The notes: generated by a model not told the origin, from the sequence alone. A stretch of 13,590 nucleotides of DNA from Desulfobacteraceae bacterium (GCA_011042035.1 DQZA01000225.1:1-13590), one strand, 5' to 3'; shown: positions 1-7,251, counted from the stretch's first letter. A program made the numbers and translations.

Positions 1-18
1 AATAACCAAAGATCCGGG

Positions 19-1386
19 TTGGAGTTTTTGAAGGATTGGGGTGGTGCGCTAACCAATTGGACCGAGCGCTGGATACCCGATGCCCTTGTTATCGTATGGG
101 TGCTAAGCATCATAACCTTTATTATGGCCCTGATTTGGGGAGAGGTTGGCCCAAAAGGGGCGGTTATAGCCTGGGGCAAGGGTTTTTGGGTCCTACTTAA
201 GTTTGGAATGCAGATGTGCCTGATCATGATGACTGGCTATATACTTGCCTGCTCCCCTCCTCTTAAGAGAATCCTTAATGGCATTTCCAGCTGGCCAAAT
301 ACTGAAAAGCCGTGGCAGGCCATTACAGTCATGGCGCTATTTTCAATGATAATAGCGTGGGTCAATTGGGGATTGAGCTTGATAGGAAGCGCAATGTTAG
401 CACTCTACATTGTCAAGAACAACCCAAAGGTAGATTACAGACTGCTTGTTGCCGCTGCTTACCTGGGACTGGGATGTACGTGGCATGCAGGACTTTCAGC
501 GTCTGCCCCCTTGTTGGTCAATACTCCCAATAATTTCTTAATAAAAGGTGGCTATCTCCCTGGCATAATACCGACTACTCAAACCCTCTTCACGCCCTTT
601 AATTTAATCCTAGTCATCATCATAATTATAGTCGTCACTATCTTAATGTCTATGATGCATCCATCGGAAGAAAAGACTTTCAAGGTATCTCCTGAACTCA
701 TGAGTCAGTTGAAGCTTTACGAGGCGCCCCCCAAACCAGAGAAGTATGAAAGCTTCTCTTCGTGGGCCAACTGGTGGTGGGGGTGGAATGTAATAGTTGC
801 TGCAGGTGGCTTCTGGTGGCTCGGATGGAAGGTAGGCCAGGTAGGGTTTGCCAAGGCCATAAATCTTAACAATATTAACCTCTTCTTCCTAATGCTTGGT
901 ATCCTTTTCCATTGGCGTCCCTGGAGCTTCTTGAAGGCCACTGAGGATGCGGGAAAAGCGGTCTGGGGAATTATTATCCAATTTCCCTTTTATGCTGGAA
1001 TTTTTGGCCTTTTTAAATTTACAGCCCTTGCCACTGTCTTTACCAAAGCATTTGTTGCAGTTTGCAGTGGAAGTACCTTCTTGCTAGTAGAGTACTGGTA
1101 CGCTGGACTGCTCAATTATCTCATCCCCTCAGGAGGCTCTGAATGGGCAGTAACCGCTCCATATCTACTACCGGCTGCAAAGCAACTGGGCGTTGCAGCT
1201 AACAAGGCGGTTGTTGCCTATGCGTGGGGCGACATGATGACTGATATGATACAGCCTTTCTGGGCCATTGCGATGCTGGCAGTGGCTAAGCTCGAATTTA
1301 GAGAAATCATGGGATGGCTACTCCTGGTGTTCTTTGTCTATTTTGTGATCACCTCTGCAGCCTTTCTGCTTTGGCCAATATTCTAA
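19..1386 (+). CDS. atoE: AtoE-family short-chain fatty acid transporter
   Basis: Integral membrane permease of the short-chain fatty acid transporter family (AtoE of E. coli, SCFA_trans), expected to import acids such as butyrate or acetoacetate across the inner membrane. It can be aligned by eye with E. coli AtoE: ERWIPDALV near residue 16, GKGFWxLLKFGMQM at 53-66, VNWGLS at 115-120, WHAGLSASAPLL at 155-166, later PSGGSEW and QPFWAIAML. It is hydrophobic throughout with many membrane spans and charged linkers around 214-250. Its 455 residues match the usual 440-460. The start is uncertain: TTG at 19 gives an N-terminus like that of AtoE, but no convincing ribosome binding site is visible and the frame is open to base 1. 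It converges on surE. The family call is firm; the substrate is inferred. Confidence 0.9.
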   Translation: MEFLKDWGGALTNWTERWIPDALVIVWVLSIITFIMALIWGEVGPKGAVIAWGKGFWVLLKFGMQMCLIMMTGYILACSPPLKRILNGISSWPNTEKPWQAITVMALFSMIIAWVNWGLSLIGSAMLALYIVKNNPKVDYRLLVAAAYLGLGCTWHAGLSASAPLLVNTPNNFLIKGGYLPGIIPTTQTLFTPFNLILVIIIIIVVTILMSMMHPSEEKTFKVSPELMSQLKLYEAPPKPEKYESFSSWANWWWGWNVIVAAGGFWWLGWKVGQVGFAKAINLNNINLFFLMLGILFHWRPWSFLKATEDAGKAVWGIIIQFPFYAGIFGLFKFTALATVFTKAFVAVCSGSTFLLVEYWYAGLLNYLIPSGGSEWAVTAPYLLPAAKQLGVAANKAVVAYAWGDMMTDMIQPFWAIAMLAVAKLEFREIMGWLLLVFFVYFVITSAAFLLWPIF

Positions 1387-1401
1387 CATTTCTTAGCAGA
1401 G

Positions 1402-1429
1402 GTCGGGAGGCCAATGAGGGCCTCCCGAC
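1402..1429. terminator. Hairpin between convergent atoE and surE
   Basis: A perfect 11-bp inverted repeat, GTCGGGAGGCC / GGCCTCCCGAC, with a 6-nt loop (AATGAG) lies 15 nt after the atoE stop and 20 nt after the surE stop. It is GC-rich and symmetrical, so it could end both transcripts. Neither side has an immediate T-run: on the + strand the nearest T7 is about 16 nt further on, inside the end of surE. Termination is therefore likely but not textbook. Confidence 0.65.
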
Positions 1430-1449
1430 AAATTCGGCGTAACACTTTT

Positions 1450-2229
1450 TTATGGAGGAATCAGGCGATCAAGGCTTGGCAGCCGGCCGTGGTGCAATCG
1501 CTCCAATTCCTCCTCACAGGTCAGGTCGTAATGTATGGGAGTAATGGTAATCATGCCATTTTTTAGGGCTACAAAGTCTGTGTCAGGGGATCCGTTTTCC
1601 ACAATGGTCTCACCAGCAAGCCAATAGTAGGTATTACCTCGTGGATCAGTACGACGCTCAAATCGCTCCTCGAATCTTGACAGGCCCTGCCGCGTAAACG
1701 CAATGCCCCGAACCCGATCAGGAGAAATCCCAGGGACATTGACATTCAGGGCCGTTCCATCCCGAAGGTCGCTTTTCATCACAAAATTAACAATTGTGCG
1801 TGCCACTTGTGCCGCAAAGCCATAATTGGGATCCTTTCTGTCATCAACGGAAACGGATATTGCTCTGGTTCCTAGAAATGCTGCTTCAGTTGCCGCAGAC
1901 ACAGTTCCAGAGTATAGGATATCCATACCAACATTGCGGCCAGGGTTTATGCCAGAGACCACAATGTCAGGAGGCTCATTTAGAAGCTCTTTCAAGGCTA
2001 TCTTTACGCAATCTGCCGGAGTTCCTGAAACCGCGTACCCGTAAAATTTGCCGTTTCTCTTGATTTCTTGAACACGCAAAGGAAAACTCAGGGTGATAGC
2101 ATGACCCACCGCACTCATCTCTGTCACCGGGGCCACAATATCCACAACACTGTCTTCAGAGAAGACCTCGTGTAGAGCCAGAAGGCCTGGAGCATAAATA
2201 CCATCATCGTTTGTCAAAAGCACTCTCAT
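1450..2229 (-). CDS. surE: 5'/3'-nucleotidase SurE
   Basis: SurE, a cytoplasmic metal-dependent nucleoside monophosphate phosphatase linked to survival and nucleotide turnover. The N-terminus LLTNDDG carries the metal ligands Asp8 and Asp9. Ser39 follows in the EMSAVGHAITL segment, and Asn95 lies in VSGINPGRNVG. The SGTPADC motif (68-74), the SGTVSAATEAA helix (107-117), the DPRGNTYYW segment and the terminal TDF-x(9)-ITPIHYDLT block are also present. Its 259 residues match the family. A GGCAAGG-like ribosome binding site precedes the ATG. It is transcribed alone, divergently from the fumarase operon, and converges on atoE. Nothing looks truncated. Confidence 0.97.
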   Translation of the reverse strand: MRVLLTNDDGIYAPGLLALHEVFSEDSVVDIVAPVTEMSAVGHAITLSFPLRVQEIKRNGKFYGYAVSGTPADCVKIALKELLNEPPDIVVSGINPGRNVGMDILYSGTVSAATEAAFLGTRAISVSVDDRKDPNYGFAAQVARTIVNFVMKSDLRDGTALNVNVPGISPDRVRGIAFTRQGLSRFEERFERRTDPRGNTYYWLAGETIVENGSPDTDFVALKNGMITITPIHYDLTCEEELERLHHGRLPSLDRLIPP

Positions 2230-2308
2230 TGGACCTTGCCTCGTAACCCATGTCGGTAGGCCTAGACACCGGGCAAATCGTGGTTGTTACGTAAAGGGCA
2301 CCTTTTCA

Positions 2309-2337
2309 TTGCCAACACAGAAATTCTGCTGTATATA
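2309..2337 (+). promoter_or_regulatory. Sigma70-like promoter of the fumarase operon
   Basis: A TTGCCA -35 box (2309-2314) and a TATATA -10 box (2332-2337) are separated by exactly 17 bp, pointing at the fumarase genes; the expected start is near 2344. The spacer holds the 11-bp palindrome CAGAAATTCTG (2318-2328), a place where a regulator could sit. This is read from sequence only. Confidence 0.6.
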
Positions 2338-2366
2338 ACACTAGCAGCCTGGATGCCCTTAGGACC

Positions 2367-2385
2367 TTACCATGGCCTATGGTAA
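2367..2385. promoter_or_regulatory. Inverted repeat in the fumarase leader, possible operator
   Basis: TTACCAT and ATGGTAA form a perfect 7-bp inverted repeat around a 5-bp centre (GGCCT). It sits about 23 nt after the predicted transcription start and 40 nt before the fumarase alpha start. It could be a repressor site or a small RNA hairpin; no T-run follows, so it is not a terminator. The function is inferred from symmetry and position. Confidence 0.4.
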
Positions 2386-2424
2386 TTCTGGGCTCCAGGG
2401 AAGTCAATCACGGAGATGAGATCA

Positions 2425-3264
2425 ATGCGAAAAATCTCTGCAAAGCACCTCACCGAGGTGATAAAACGCGAAGTAATTGCTGCAAATCTGCAACTGGGCG
2501 ACGATATGATAGAGGCCCTGCGCCGGGCAAGAAACATTGAAGAATCGGAGGTTGGCAAAGAAATCCTCGACAAGTTGCTGGAGAATGCTGAGCTTGCAAG
2601 CGCAAATAGAATTCCAATATGCCAGGACACAGGACTTGTGGTGATCTTCGCAGAACTTGGTCAAGAGGTGTGCATAGTAGACGGAGACTTTACAGAGGCC
2701 ATAGAAGAAGGCGTCCGCGTGGGGTATCAAGAAGGTTACCTGCGCAAGTCTGTTTGCCATCCCTTTACAAGGGAAAACACCGGGGACAATACACCCGTCA
2801 TTATCCACCTGGATATGGTACCGGGTGACCGACTCCGCCTCTGGGTGGTGCCTAAGGGTGGGGGAAGCGAAAACATGAGCGCACTTTACATGTTACCCCC
2901 TTCTGCAGGGTGGAATGGCGTAAAGGAAAAGGTTGTGGAAACCGTGGTAAGAGCCGGACCAAACCCTTGCCCGCCAACGATAGTGGGCGTGGGAATCGGG
3001 GGAAATTTTGAGAAGTGCGCCATCCTTGCCAAAAAGGCCCTGCTCAGGCCCGTCTCGGAGCCTAACCCCGTTGCCGAACTTCAAGCCATGGAGGTAGAAT
3101 TGCTGGAAGAAATCAACAAAAGCGGCGTTGGCCCAGAGGGTCTCGGTGGGCGGGTTACCTCACTTGCTGTTCATATCAACATGATGCCGTGTCACATTGC
3201 TAGCTTACCGGTGGCGGTCAACATCCAATGTCATGCCAATCGGCACAGGGAAGTTTTATTGTAG
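2425..3264 (+). CDS. Fumarate hydratase, alpha subunit (Fe-S class I, two-subunit type)
   Basis: The [4Fe-4S]-carrying half of a heterodimeric class I fumarase/L-tartrate dehydratase-type hydro-lyase, interconverting fumarate and malate in the cytoplasm. The three expected cluster cysteines are present: Cys66 in ICQDTG, Cys182 in GPNPCPP and Cys269 in NIQCHA. NTGDNTPV, GGGSENMSA and VGVGIGGNFEKC are further family blocks. I start it at the ATG at 2425 because GGAG at 2412-2415 is well spaced from it; the in-frame ATG at 2416 directly abuts that GGAG. This gives 279 residues, normal for the subunit. The beta subunit follows after 14 bp. Fumarase is preferred over tartrate dehydratase because of close similarity to anaerobe fumarases recalled from memory; the substrate is not proven by the sequence. 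Confidence 0.93.
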   Translation: MRKISAKHLTEVIKREVIAANLQLGDDMIEALRRARNIEESEVGKEILDKLLENAELASANRIPICQDTGLVVIFAELGQEVCIVDGDFTEAIEEGVRVGYQEGYLRKSVCHPFTRENTGDNTPVIIHLDMVPGDRLRLWVVPKGGGSENMSALYMLPPSAGWNGVKEKVVETVVRAGPNPCPPTIVGVGIGGNFEKCAILAKKALLRPVSEPNPVAELQAMEVELLEEINKSGVGPEGLGGRVTSLAVHINMMPCHIASLPVAVNIQCHANRHREVLL

Positions 3265-3278
3265 AGGGAGGGGGTCGT

Positions 3279-3842
3279 ATGTCTTCAAGCCATGTCATTG
3301 GGCTTACCACTCCACTTTCCGTGAAAGATGTGGAGGGTCTCAGGGCAGGAGATCGCGTGTTGATCAGCGGGATAATTTACACGGCAAGGGATGCTGCGCA
3401 CAAGAGACTGCTCAGCCTCATAGAGAGGGGCAAGTCTCTTCCCTTCCCCCCGGAAGGGCAAATCATTTATTATGTAGGTCCCTCACCCGCACCACCGGGA
3501 AGAATAATAGGGGCCGCTGGGCCGACCACCAGCTACCGGATGGATCCCTATACGCCAAGGCTTCTTGAGTTGGGCCTCAAGGGTATGATAGGAAAAGGAA
3601 AACGGTCCACGCAGGTTCGTGAAGCAATGGTAAAGAACAAGGCCATTTATATGGCAGCCATCGGGGGGGCCGGCGCACTCATGTCCACAGTTATCAAGGA
3701 GGCCAAAGTCATTGCATACGAGGACCTAGGCCCAGAGGCTATTCGGCGGCTCACGGTAGACCAGCTCCCTGCTATAGTGGTGAATGATACCCTCGGAAAT
3801 GACCTCTACGAAGATGGCGAAAAGAGGTACCAGATAATTTGA
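3279..3842 (+). CDS. Fumarate hydratase, beta subunit
   Basis: The C-terminal-type subunit of the Fe-S fumarase, which completes the active site with the alpha subunit. Family blocks are IGLTTPLS at the start, GDRVLISGIIYTARDAAHKR, GQIIYYVGPSPAPPGR, GAAGPTTSYRMDPYTP, GMIGKGKRS, IGGAGALM and AYEDLGPEAIRR. The ATG at 3279 is chosen because the purine-rich AGGGAGGGGG (3265-3274) lies just upstream and gives 187 residues with a family-like N-terminus. An in-frame ATG at 3228 would overlap the alpha gene and add an unrelated 17-residue tail. The 14-bp gap after alpha indicates one operon and equal expression. Confidence 0.94.
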   Translation: MSSSHVIGLTTPLSVKDVEGLRAGDRVLISGIIYTARDAAHKRLLSLIERGKSLPFPPEGQIIYYVGPSPAPPGRIIGAAGPTTSYRMDPYTPRLLELGLKGMIGKGKRSTQVREAMVKNKAIYMAAIGGAGALMSTVIKEAKVIAYEDLGPEAIRRLTVDQLPAIVVNDTLGNDLYEDGEKRYQII

Positions 3843-3876
3843 GTTCGAAAAAGTAACATCCATATCCGGGAGGCCT

Positions 3877-4797
3877 ATGAAAAGGGAAAAGAGAAGAGGG
3901 ATATTCTGGTGGATTTTGCTGGGCATTTTACTCGCCTTGTTGCTGGGGTATGTGTTGAAAAATGAACTTGCTCATAACCATGTGGCACCCCAAACCCAAA
4001 CCACCCAACAGGCCAAAACAGAGAAAGCTCTTTCAGAGAAGCCTGAATCTGAAGCTGTCTCACGGGAACAAATCTCTGGCATTCCTAGTAGCAAGACAGG
4101 GAAACAGGGAATGACCTCGACTGCCGGAGCACCTGGTGCCGCCACATCACACCCCAAGAAAAAGGTTGATTACTGTAGCCAACTTGAAAACGACGTCAGA
4201 GACTTTTTTTCATACCTAGACAGCAAGCCATATGTGCAACATCTGGACCTGGGTGAGCCGGTCACGGACCACGTGAGGGATATGGTTAGAAGGCTCTCTA
4301 CCCACCCTCCCGTACCGGCCGGAGAGGGCATTGACCTAAGGATTTTGACCAAAAACATATTCCATCTTTATAGGGTCCTGGGGCTTAAAGACATAAGACT
4401 TGTGAGGGAGATCCTACGTAATGAAAGAGACTCCCTGGAAATAAATCTTGAAATCCTTTACCGTTGGCTCATGGCCGGTGATAAATGCCCTGATCGCCTC
4501 GGCCTCCGTCCACCCTTTCAGGTCCTTTACAAGTACGCAGGATTCCTTGTAAACACTGTTGGCGGGAGGGCGTGCCTTTCCCGTCGGTCAAATCTTGGGC
4601 GCATTCTTGCGACATACTACTGCCTGTTAATCGTGCATGAAGCCGACACACGGGGACTTAATAACTACGGGATAGACATCTATCCAGTTGTTATTTCACT
4701 TAAAAACGAAATGTCTCATTATCACGACCTGGAATTCCAGTCTGACTACTTGGACAAACTCACAAAAATGGAGAGCTATTATATCGAAAAACGCTAA
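3877..4797 (+). CDS. Membrane-anchored protein of unknown function
   Basis: 306 residues that I cannot place in a named family. The N-terminus is basic (KREKRR) and is followed by one strongly hydrophobic segment (about 9-27) with no signal-peptidase-like site, so a single-pass anchor is likely. Residues 31-97 are a polar linker rich in Gln, Thr, Lys, Ser and Pro. Residues 98-306 look like a folded, mainly helical domain rich in Leu, Tyr and Arg, with cysteines at 100, 204, 233 and 249. By the positive-inside rule the domain should face the periplasm. A GGGAGG site is well spaced from the ATG. The gene starts 34 bp after fumarase beta and is probably co-transcribed, but the sequence gives no clear reason for a role in fumarate metabolism. 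It converges on the enoyl-CoA hydratase gene with a 15-bp gap and no obvious hairpin. Confidence 0.85.
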   Translation: MKREKRRGIFWWILLGILLALLLGYVLKNELAHNHVAPQTQTTQQAKTEKALSEKPESEAVSREQISGIPSSKTGKQGMTSTAGAPGAATSHPKKKVDYCSQLENDVRDFFSYLDSKPYVQHLDLGEPVTDHVRDMVRRLSTHPPVPAGEGIDLRILTKNIFHLYRVLGLKDIRLVREILRNERDSLEINLEILYRWLMAGDKCPDRLGLRPPFQVLYKYAGFLVNTVGGRACLSRRSNLGRILATYYCLLIVHEADTRGLNNYGIDIYPVVISLKNEMSHYHDLEFQSDYLDKLTKMESYYIEKR

Positions 4798-4812
4798 ACC
4801 CCGCTGGACTAT

Positions 4813-5595
4813 CTATTTTTTTGCCCTGTGCCCCTTTTTCCTGTCTTCAAACTCCTTAAGGGAATTCTGGCGTTCCTTTGTAGACACACATGCCAGACAG
4901 GCCTCTACCTCATAGTCCATCAGTGCCTCGAGGCTTACTCCGTCTTTAGCCATGATAAGCCCCCGCTTAATCATCTTTAGTGAAAAAGACGAGTTTTTTG
5001 CTATCTTCGCCGCCATGGCTTTGGCTTCGTCCATCAGTTTGTCAAGCGGTACGGCCTTGTTAACTAGTCCAATACGCTCTGCCTCCCTGCCATCAATATA
5101 CTCTGCGGTAAAAAGGAGCTCCCTTGCCTTTCCTGGACCAATTAGCTCCTGTACCAATCTCATGGCTCCCCCTGTTACAGAAGAAGTAACTTTGGCCTCG
5201 GGTGAACCTATTTGTGCGTCTTCTGCTGCGAGGCGGATGTCACAGGCCAGGGCCAGCTCGTAGCCAGAGCCTAGGGCATAGCCATTAATGGCAGCAATGG
5301 TGGGTTTTTCAAACCGGATGATCTTCCTTGAGGCCTCTTGAAGCTCATTGAGATAATCTCGATACTCCTCAATGGTTCTGGTCTTTGATTCCTTGAGATC
5401 CGCGCCAGTGGAAAATGCTCTTCCCTCCCCGGTAATTATCACCACCTTTACTAAAGGGTCTTGCCGGGCATCCTCAAGGGCTGCCTGAAGATCCAGCCAC
5501 AATTGCTTATTCATCGCATTTAAAACCTGGGGCCGGTTGAGCCTTACAATCGCAATATCATGACCCTTTTCGTAAATAATGCACTCAAAATCCAT
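4813..5595 (-). CDS. Enoyl-CoA hydratase/isomerase (crotonase) family protein
   Basis: Crotonase-fold enzyme, probably hydrating 2-enoyl-CoA esters in beta-oxidation or a related acyl-CoA pathway. The oxyanion-hole segment FSTGADLK is at 61-68, and AAINGYALGSGYELALACD is at 101-119. Both catalytic glutamates of true hydratases are in place and 20 residues apart as in rat mitochondrial crotonase: Glu113 (GYELA) and Glu133 (GSPEAK). The loop after Glu133 (VTSSVTGG) departs from the common GxIPGxGG pattern, so substrate choice may differ. I start at the ATG at 5595 because GGGAGG lies about 7 nt upstream, giving 260 residues; an upstream in-frame ATG at 5628 lacks such a site. The C-terminal tail is unusually basic. 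The exact reaction is not certain. Confidence 0.9.
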   Translation of the reverse strand: MDFECIIYEKGHDIAIVRLNRPQVLNAMNKQLWLDLQAALEDARQDPLVKVVIITGEGRAFSTGADLKESKTRTIEEYRDYLNELQEASRKIIRFEKPTIAAINGYALGSGYELALACDIRLAAEDAQIGSPEAKVTSSVTGGAMRLVQELIGPGKARELLFTAEYIDGREAERIGLVNKAVPLDKLMDEAKAMAAKIAKNSSFSLKMIKRGLIMAKDGVSLEALMDYEVEACLACVSTKERQNSLKEFEDRKKGHRAKK

Positions 5596-5766
5596 TGTCG
5601 CACCTCCCGAGTCTATGTAAAAAAACAACCCGCACCCTTCCTCCTCCCTTCATAAGGGCAGGGCATAGGCTTGCCTCTGTCAATGGGGATTTCTTCTAGC
5701 ATTTTTTCAAGCTCTTCTCTGTGCTCATTTCTTCACTCCCCGAAAGATTCTGCCCTGCCCCTTCCA

Positions 5767-5804
5767 TAAATAAAAAATAAGCAAGGTTGATAAACTATCT
5801 TGCT
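5767..5804 (-). terminator. Possible intrinsic terminator on the minus strand
   Basis: Read on the minus strand, AGCAAG and CTTGCT enclose an inner GATA-GTT-TATC stem and are followed directly by a T-rich run (TATTTTTTATTT). This is the usual shape of an intrinsic terminator, though the stem is short and has a bulge. It lies about 210 nt past the TAXI stop, so it could back up the hairpin at 5970-6004 or end an RNA made from the region between them. Confidence 0.45.
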
Positions 5805-5969
5805 GCCCCAAGAGTACTGCGATCGACCCAGAAAGATTTGGTCTATCGGCTATAGTGGGAGTGTAATAAGGCAGTAGGAAGAGGACGGTGCAACCCATAA
5901 GAACTCCCCGGGCCCAAGGTGTCGGATTATAAGCTGACGCTTAATATCGTCTTCCTAGCGGATGGAATA

Positions 5970-6004
5970 GGGCACTCAGGAGAAAAATATTGCCCCGAGT
6001 GCCC
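5970..6004 (-). terminator. Hairpin just after the TAXI gene
   Basis: GGGCACTC (5970-5977) pairs perfectly with GAGTGCCC (5997-6004), and two more G-C pairs lie inside past an A/C mismatch. It begins 10 nt after the stop of the TAXI gene, where a terminator is expected. No clear T-run follows on the minus strand, so it may act as a 3'-end stabiliser as much as a terminator. Confidence 0.5.
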
Positions 6005-6014
6005 ACACATTGCA

Positions 6015-6998
6015 CTACTTAATCAATCCCTCCTCTTTGAAGTATTTCAGTGCTCCAGGGTGTAACGGTGCCGTCAAACCCTCCAGCATGTTCTGTTTAG
6101 TCAAAACAGAATAGGCAGGGTGAAGCTTCTTAAAGGCTTCGAAGTTATCAAATACCTCCTTAACAATAGCGTATACTATCCTATTAGGTGTTTTCGCCGA
6201 GGTTACAAAGGTGGCTTTTACACCAAAGGTAGGAGCATCCTCTTTATTGGTGGCAGAGGGGTAAAACTTTATGGGGATATACGCTCTTGCATAATAAGGG
6301 TATTTGGCCAGGAGCCTGTCAAGCCCAGTAATAGGTACAAAATGGACTTTCCTTTTCCCTGCTGTCGCCTCTTTAATGGCACCACTAGGATGGCCCACGG
6401 TATAAAAGAATGCATCGATTCTACCATCCTGCAGCAGCCCTGGAGCTTCGGCAGCCTTGGCACTCTCAGCAATTATATCTTTCTTGTAATCAATGCCCGC
6501 GTTGGCAAGTGCGTCAATCGAGTTCTGTCTCTGCCCCGAACCAGGGTTACCGATATTTACCCTTTTCCCCCTCAGATCCTGAATCGTTCTGATGCCCGCA
6601 TCATCTGCCGCAACAAGTGTTACGGATTCAGGATGAATGCTAAAAACCGCCCTTAGATCCTTCTGCGGGCCCTTGTCCTTCCATTCAGCCAGCCCGTGCC
6701 AAGCCTGGTACTGCCGATCCGATTGGCATATTCCGAAGGTAAGGTCACCGGAAAGAACTGCGTTGATGTTAAATACTGATCCACCAGTGGACTCCACTGT
6801 GGCACGAATATTGTAGAGCTTCCTTTTCTTGTTCACCATTTTCGCAATAGCGCCGCCGGTAGGATAATAGACTCCGGTAATACCGCCGGTACCAATGGTA
6901 ACAAAGGTTGTCCTGGCCTGAGCAGGCGTGCTTATCATCATTGCTGCTGCAACGAGACCAAACAGCAACACAGTTGCTATGACTATGACTTTCTTCAT
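6015..6998 (-). CDS. TAXI-family TRAP transporter solute-binding protein
   Basis: Periplasmic substrate-capture protein of the TAXI branch of TRAP transporters. A clear Sec signal peptide opens the protein: Lys-Lys, a hydrophobic core to about residue 22 and an AQA site at 26-28. The mature start FVTIGTGGITGVYYPTGG is the family hallmark. Further typical blocks are the GGSVFNINAVLSGDLTFGICQSD region, LRGKRVNIGNPGSGQ, and the IDAFFYTVGHP segment near the middle. Its 327 residues match the family. AGGAGG stands 6 nt before the ATG. No TRAP membrane subunit (DctM or fused QM type) is in the window, so its permease must be elsewhere or the protein works as an orphan receptor. The ligand is unknown; TAXI proteins with known ligands bind glutamate-like or other organic acids. 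Confidence 0.93.
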   Translation of the reverse strand: MKKVIVIATVLLFGLVAAAMMISTPAQARTTFVTIGTGGITGVYYPTGGAIAKMVNKKRKLYNIRATVESTGGSVFNINAVLSGDLTFGICQSDRQYQAWHGLAEWKDKGPQKDLRAVFSIHPESVTLVAADDAGIRTIQDLRGKRVNIGNPGSGQRQNSIDALANAGIDYKKDIIAESAKAAEAPGLLQDGRIDAFFYTVGHPSGAIKEATAGKRKVHFVPITGLDRLLAKYPYYARAYIPIKFYPSATNKEDAPTFGVKATFVTSAKTPNRIVYAIVKEVFDNFEAFKKLHPAYSVLTKQNMLEGLTAPLHPGALKYFKEEGLIK

Positions 6999-7221
6999 GC
7001 TTACCTCCTATCGGCTCTCATGGTTGATAAATCTCGGAACCTCTCGGTGCCCTCAGTCAATTTCCTGTCTTCCCTGGCGTTTTCACCCCCCTTCGAGTCC
7101 TAACGGAACAAGACTTGCTTCAAATTAGGTTATTAAGTTCTGCGCTACAAATCACATAACGGAATTTGCACACCAACCGCCAACGTTTGAACCTCTGGCG
7201 GTTTCTTAACGGGTGGTATCT
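6999..7221 (-). promoter_or_regulatory. Long 5' leader of the TAXI gene
   Basis: If the promoter at 7222-7251 is correct, the TAXI mRNA begins near 7214 and carries about 215 untranslated nt. Close to its 5' end AACCGCCA and TGGCGGTT (7175-7203) form a perfect 8-bp stem with a 13-nt loop. I recognise no known riboswitch. A 6-codon frame (7001-7021) overlaps the ribosome binding site and stops 2 nt before the TAXI start, but is probably chance. Confidence 0.35.
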
Positions 7222-7251
7222 CTTATACTCAACACCCTGGAGTATGGTCAA
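7222..7251 (-). promoter_or_regulatory. Sigma70-like promoter for the TAXI gene
   Basis: On the minus strand TTGACC (7251-7246) and TATAAG (7227-7222) each match five of six consensus bases and are separated by 18 bp. It lies just past the terminator of the preceding unit and fires toward the TAXI gene, so that gene appears to be its own transcription unit. Confidence 0.6.

Larger units (their letters stand above)
5616..6014. other. Hairpin-rich intergenic region without a convincing gene
   Basis: About 400 bp between the enoyl-CoA hydratase and TAXI genes. It holds several self-complementary elements: GGGCAGGGCA (5656-5665) with TGCCCTGCCC (5751-5760), a short stem at 5780-5804, AGGAAG..ACG (5876-5887, 3-nt bulge) with CGTCTTCCT (5948-5956), and a terminator-like stem at 5970-6004. 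On the minus strand a perfect TATAAT (5926-5931) has no good -35 partner. Two very short overlapping minus-strand frames (23 and 29 codons, between 5613 and about 5766) lie just ahead of the enoyl-CoA hydratase gene; neither has a clear ribosome binding site. A structured RNA or long leader is possible but not shown. Confidence 0.4.

Noticed and set aside
6120..6656. 178-codon open frame on the + strand
   Set aside because: Antisense to the TAXI gene with no family features; a shadow of the real coding strand.
7001..7021. Six-codon frame overlapping the TAXI ribosome binding site, possible leader peptide
   Set aside because: Too short to judge and easily produced by chance; no attenuator-like repeat of codons and no alternative hairpins.
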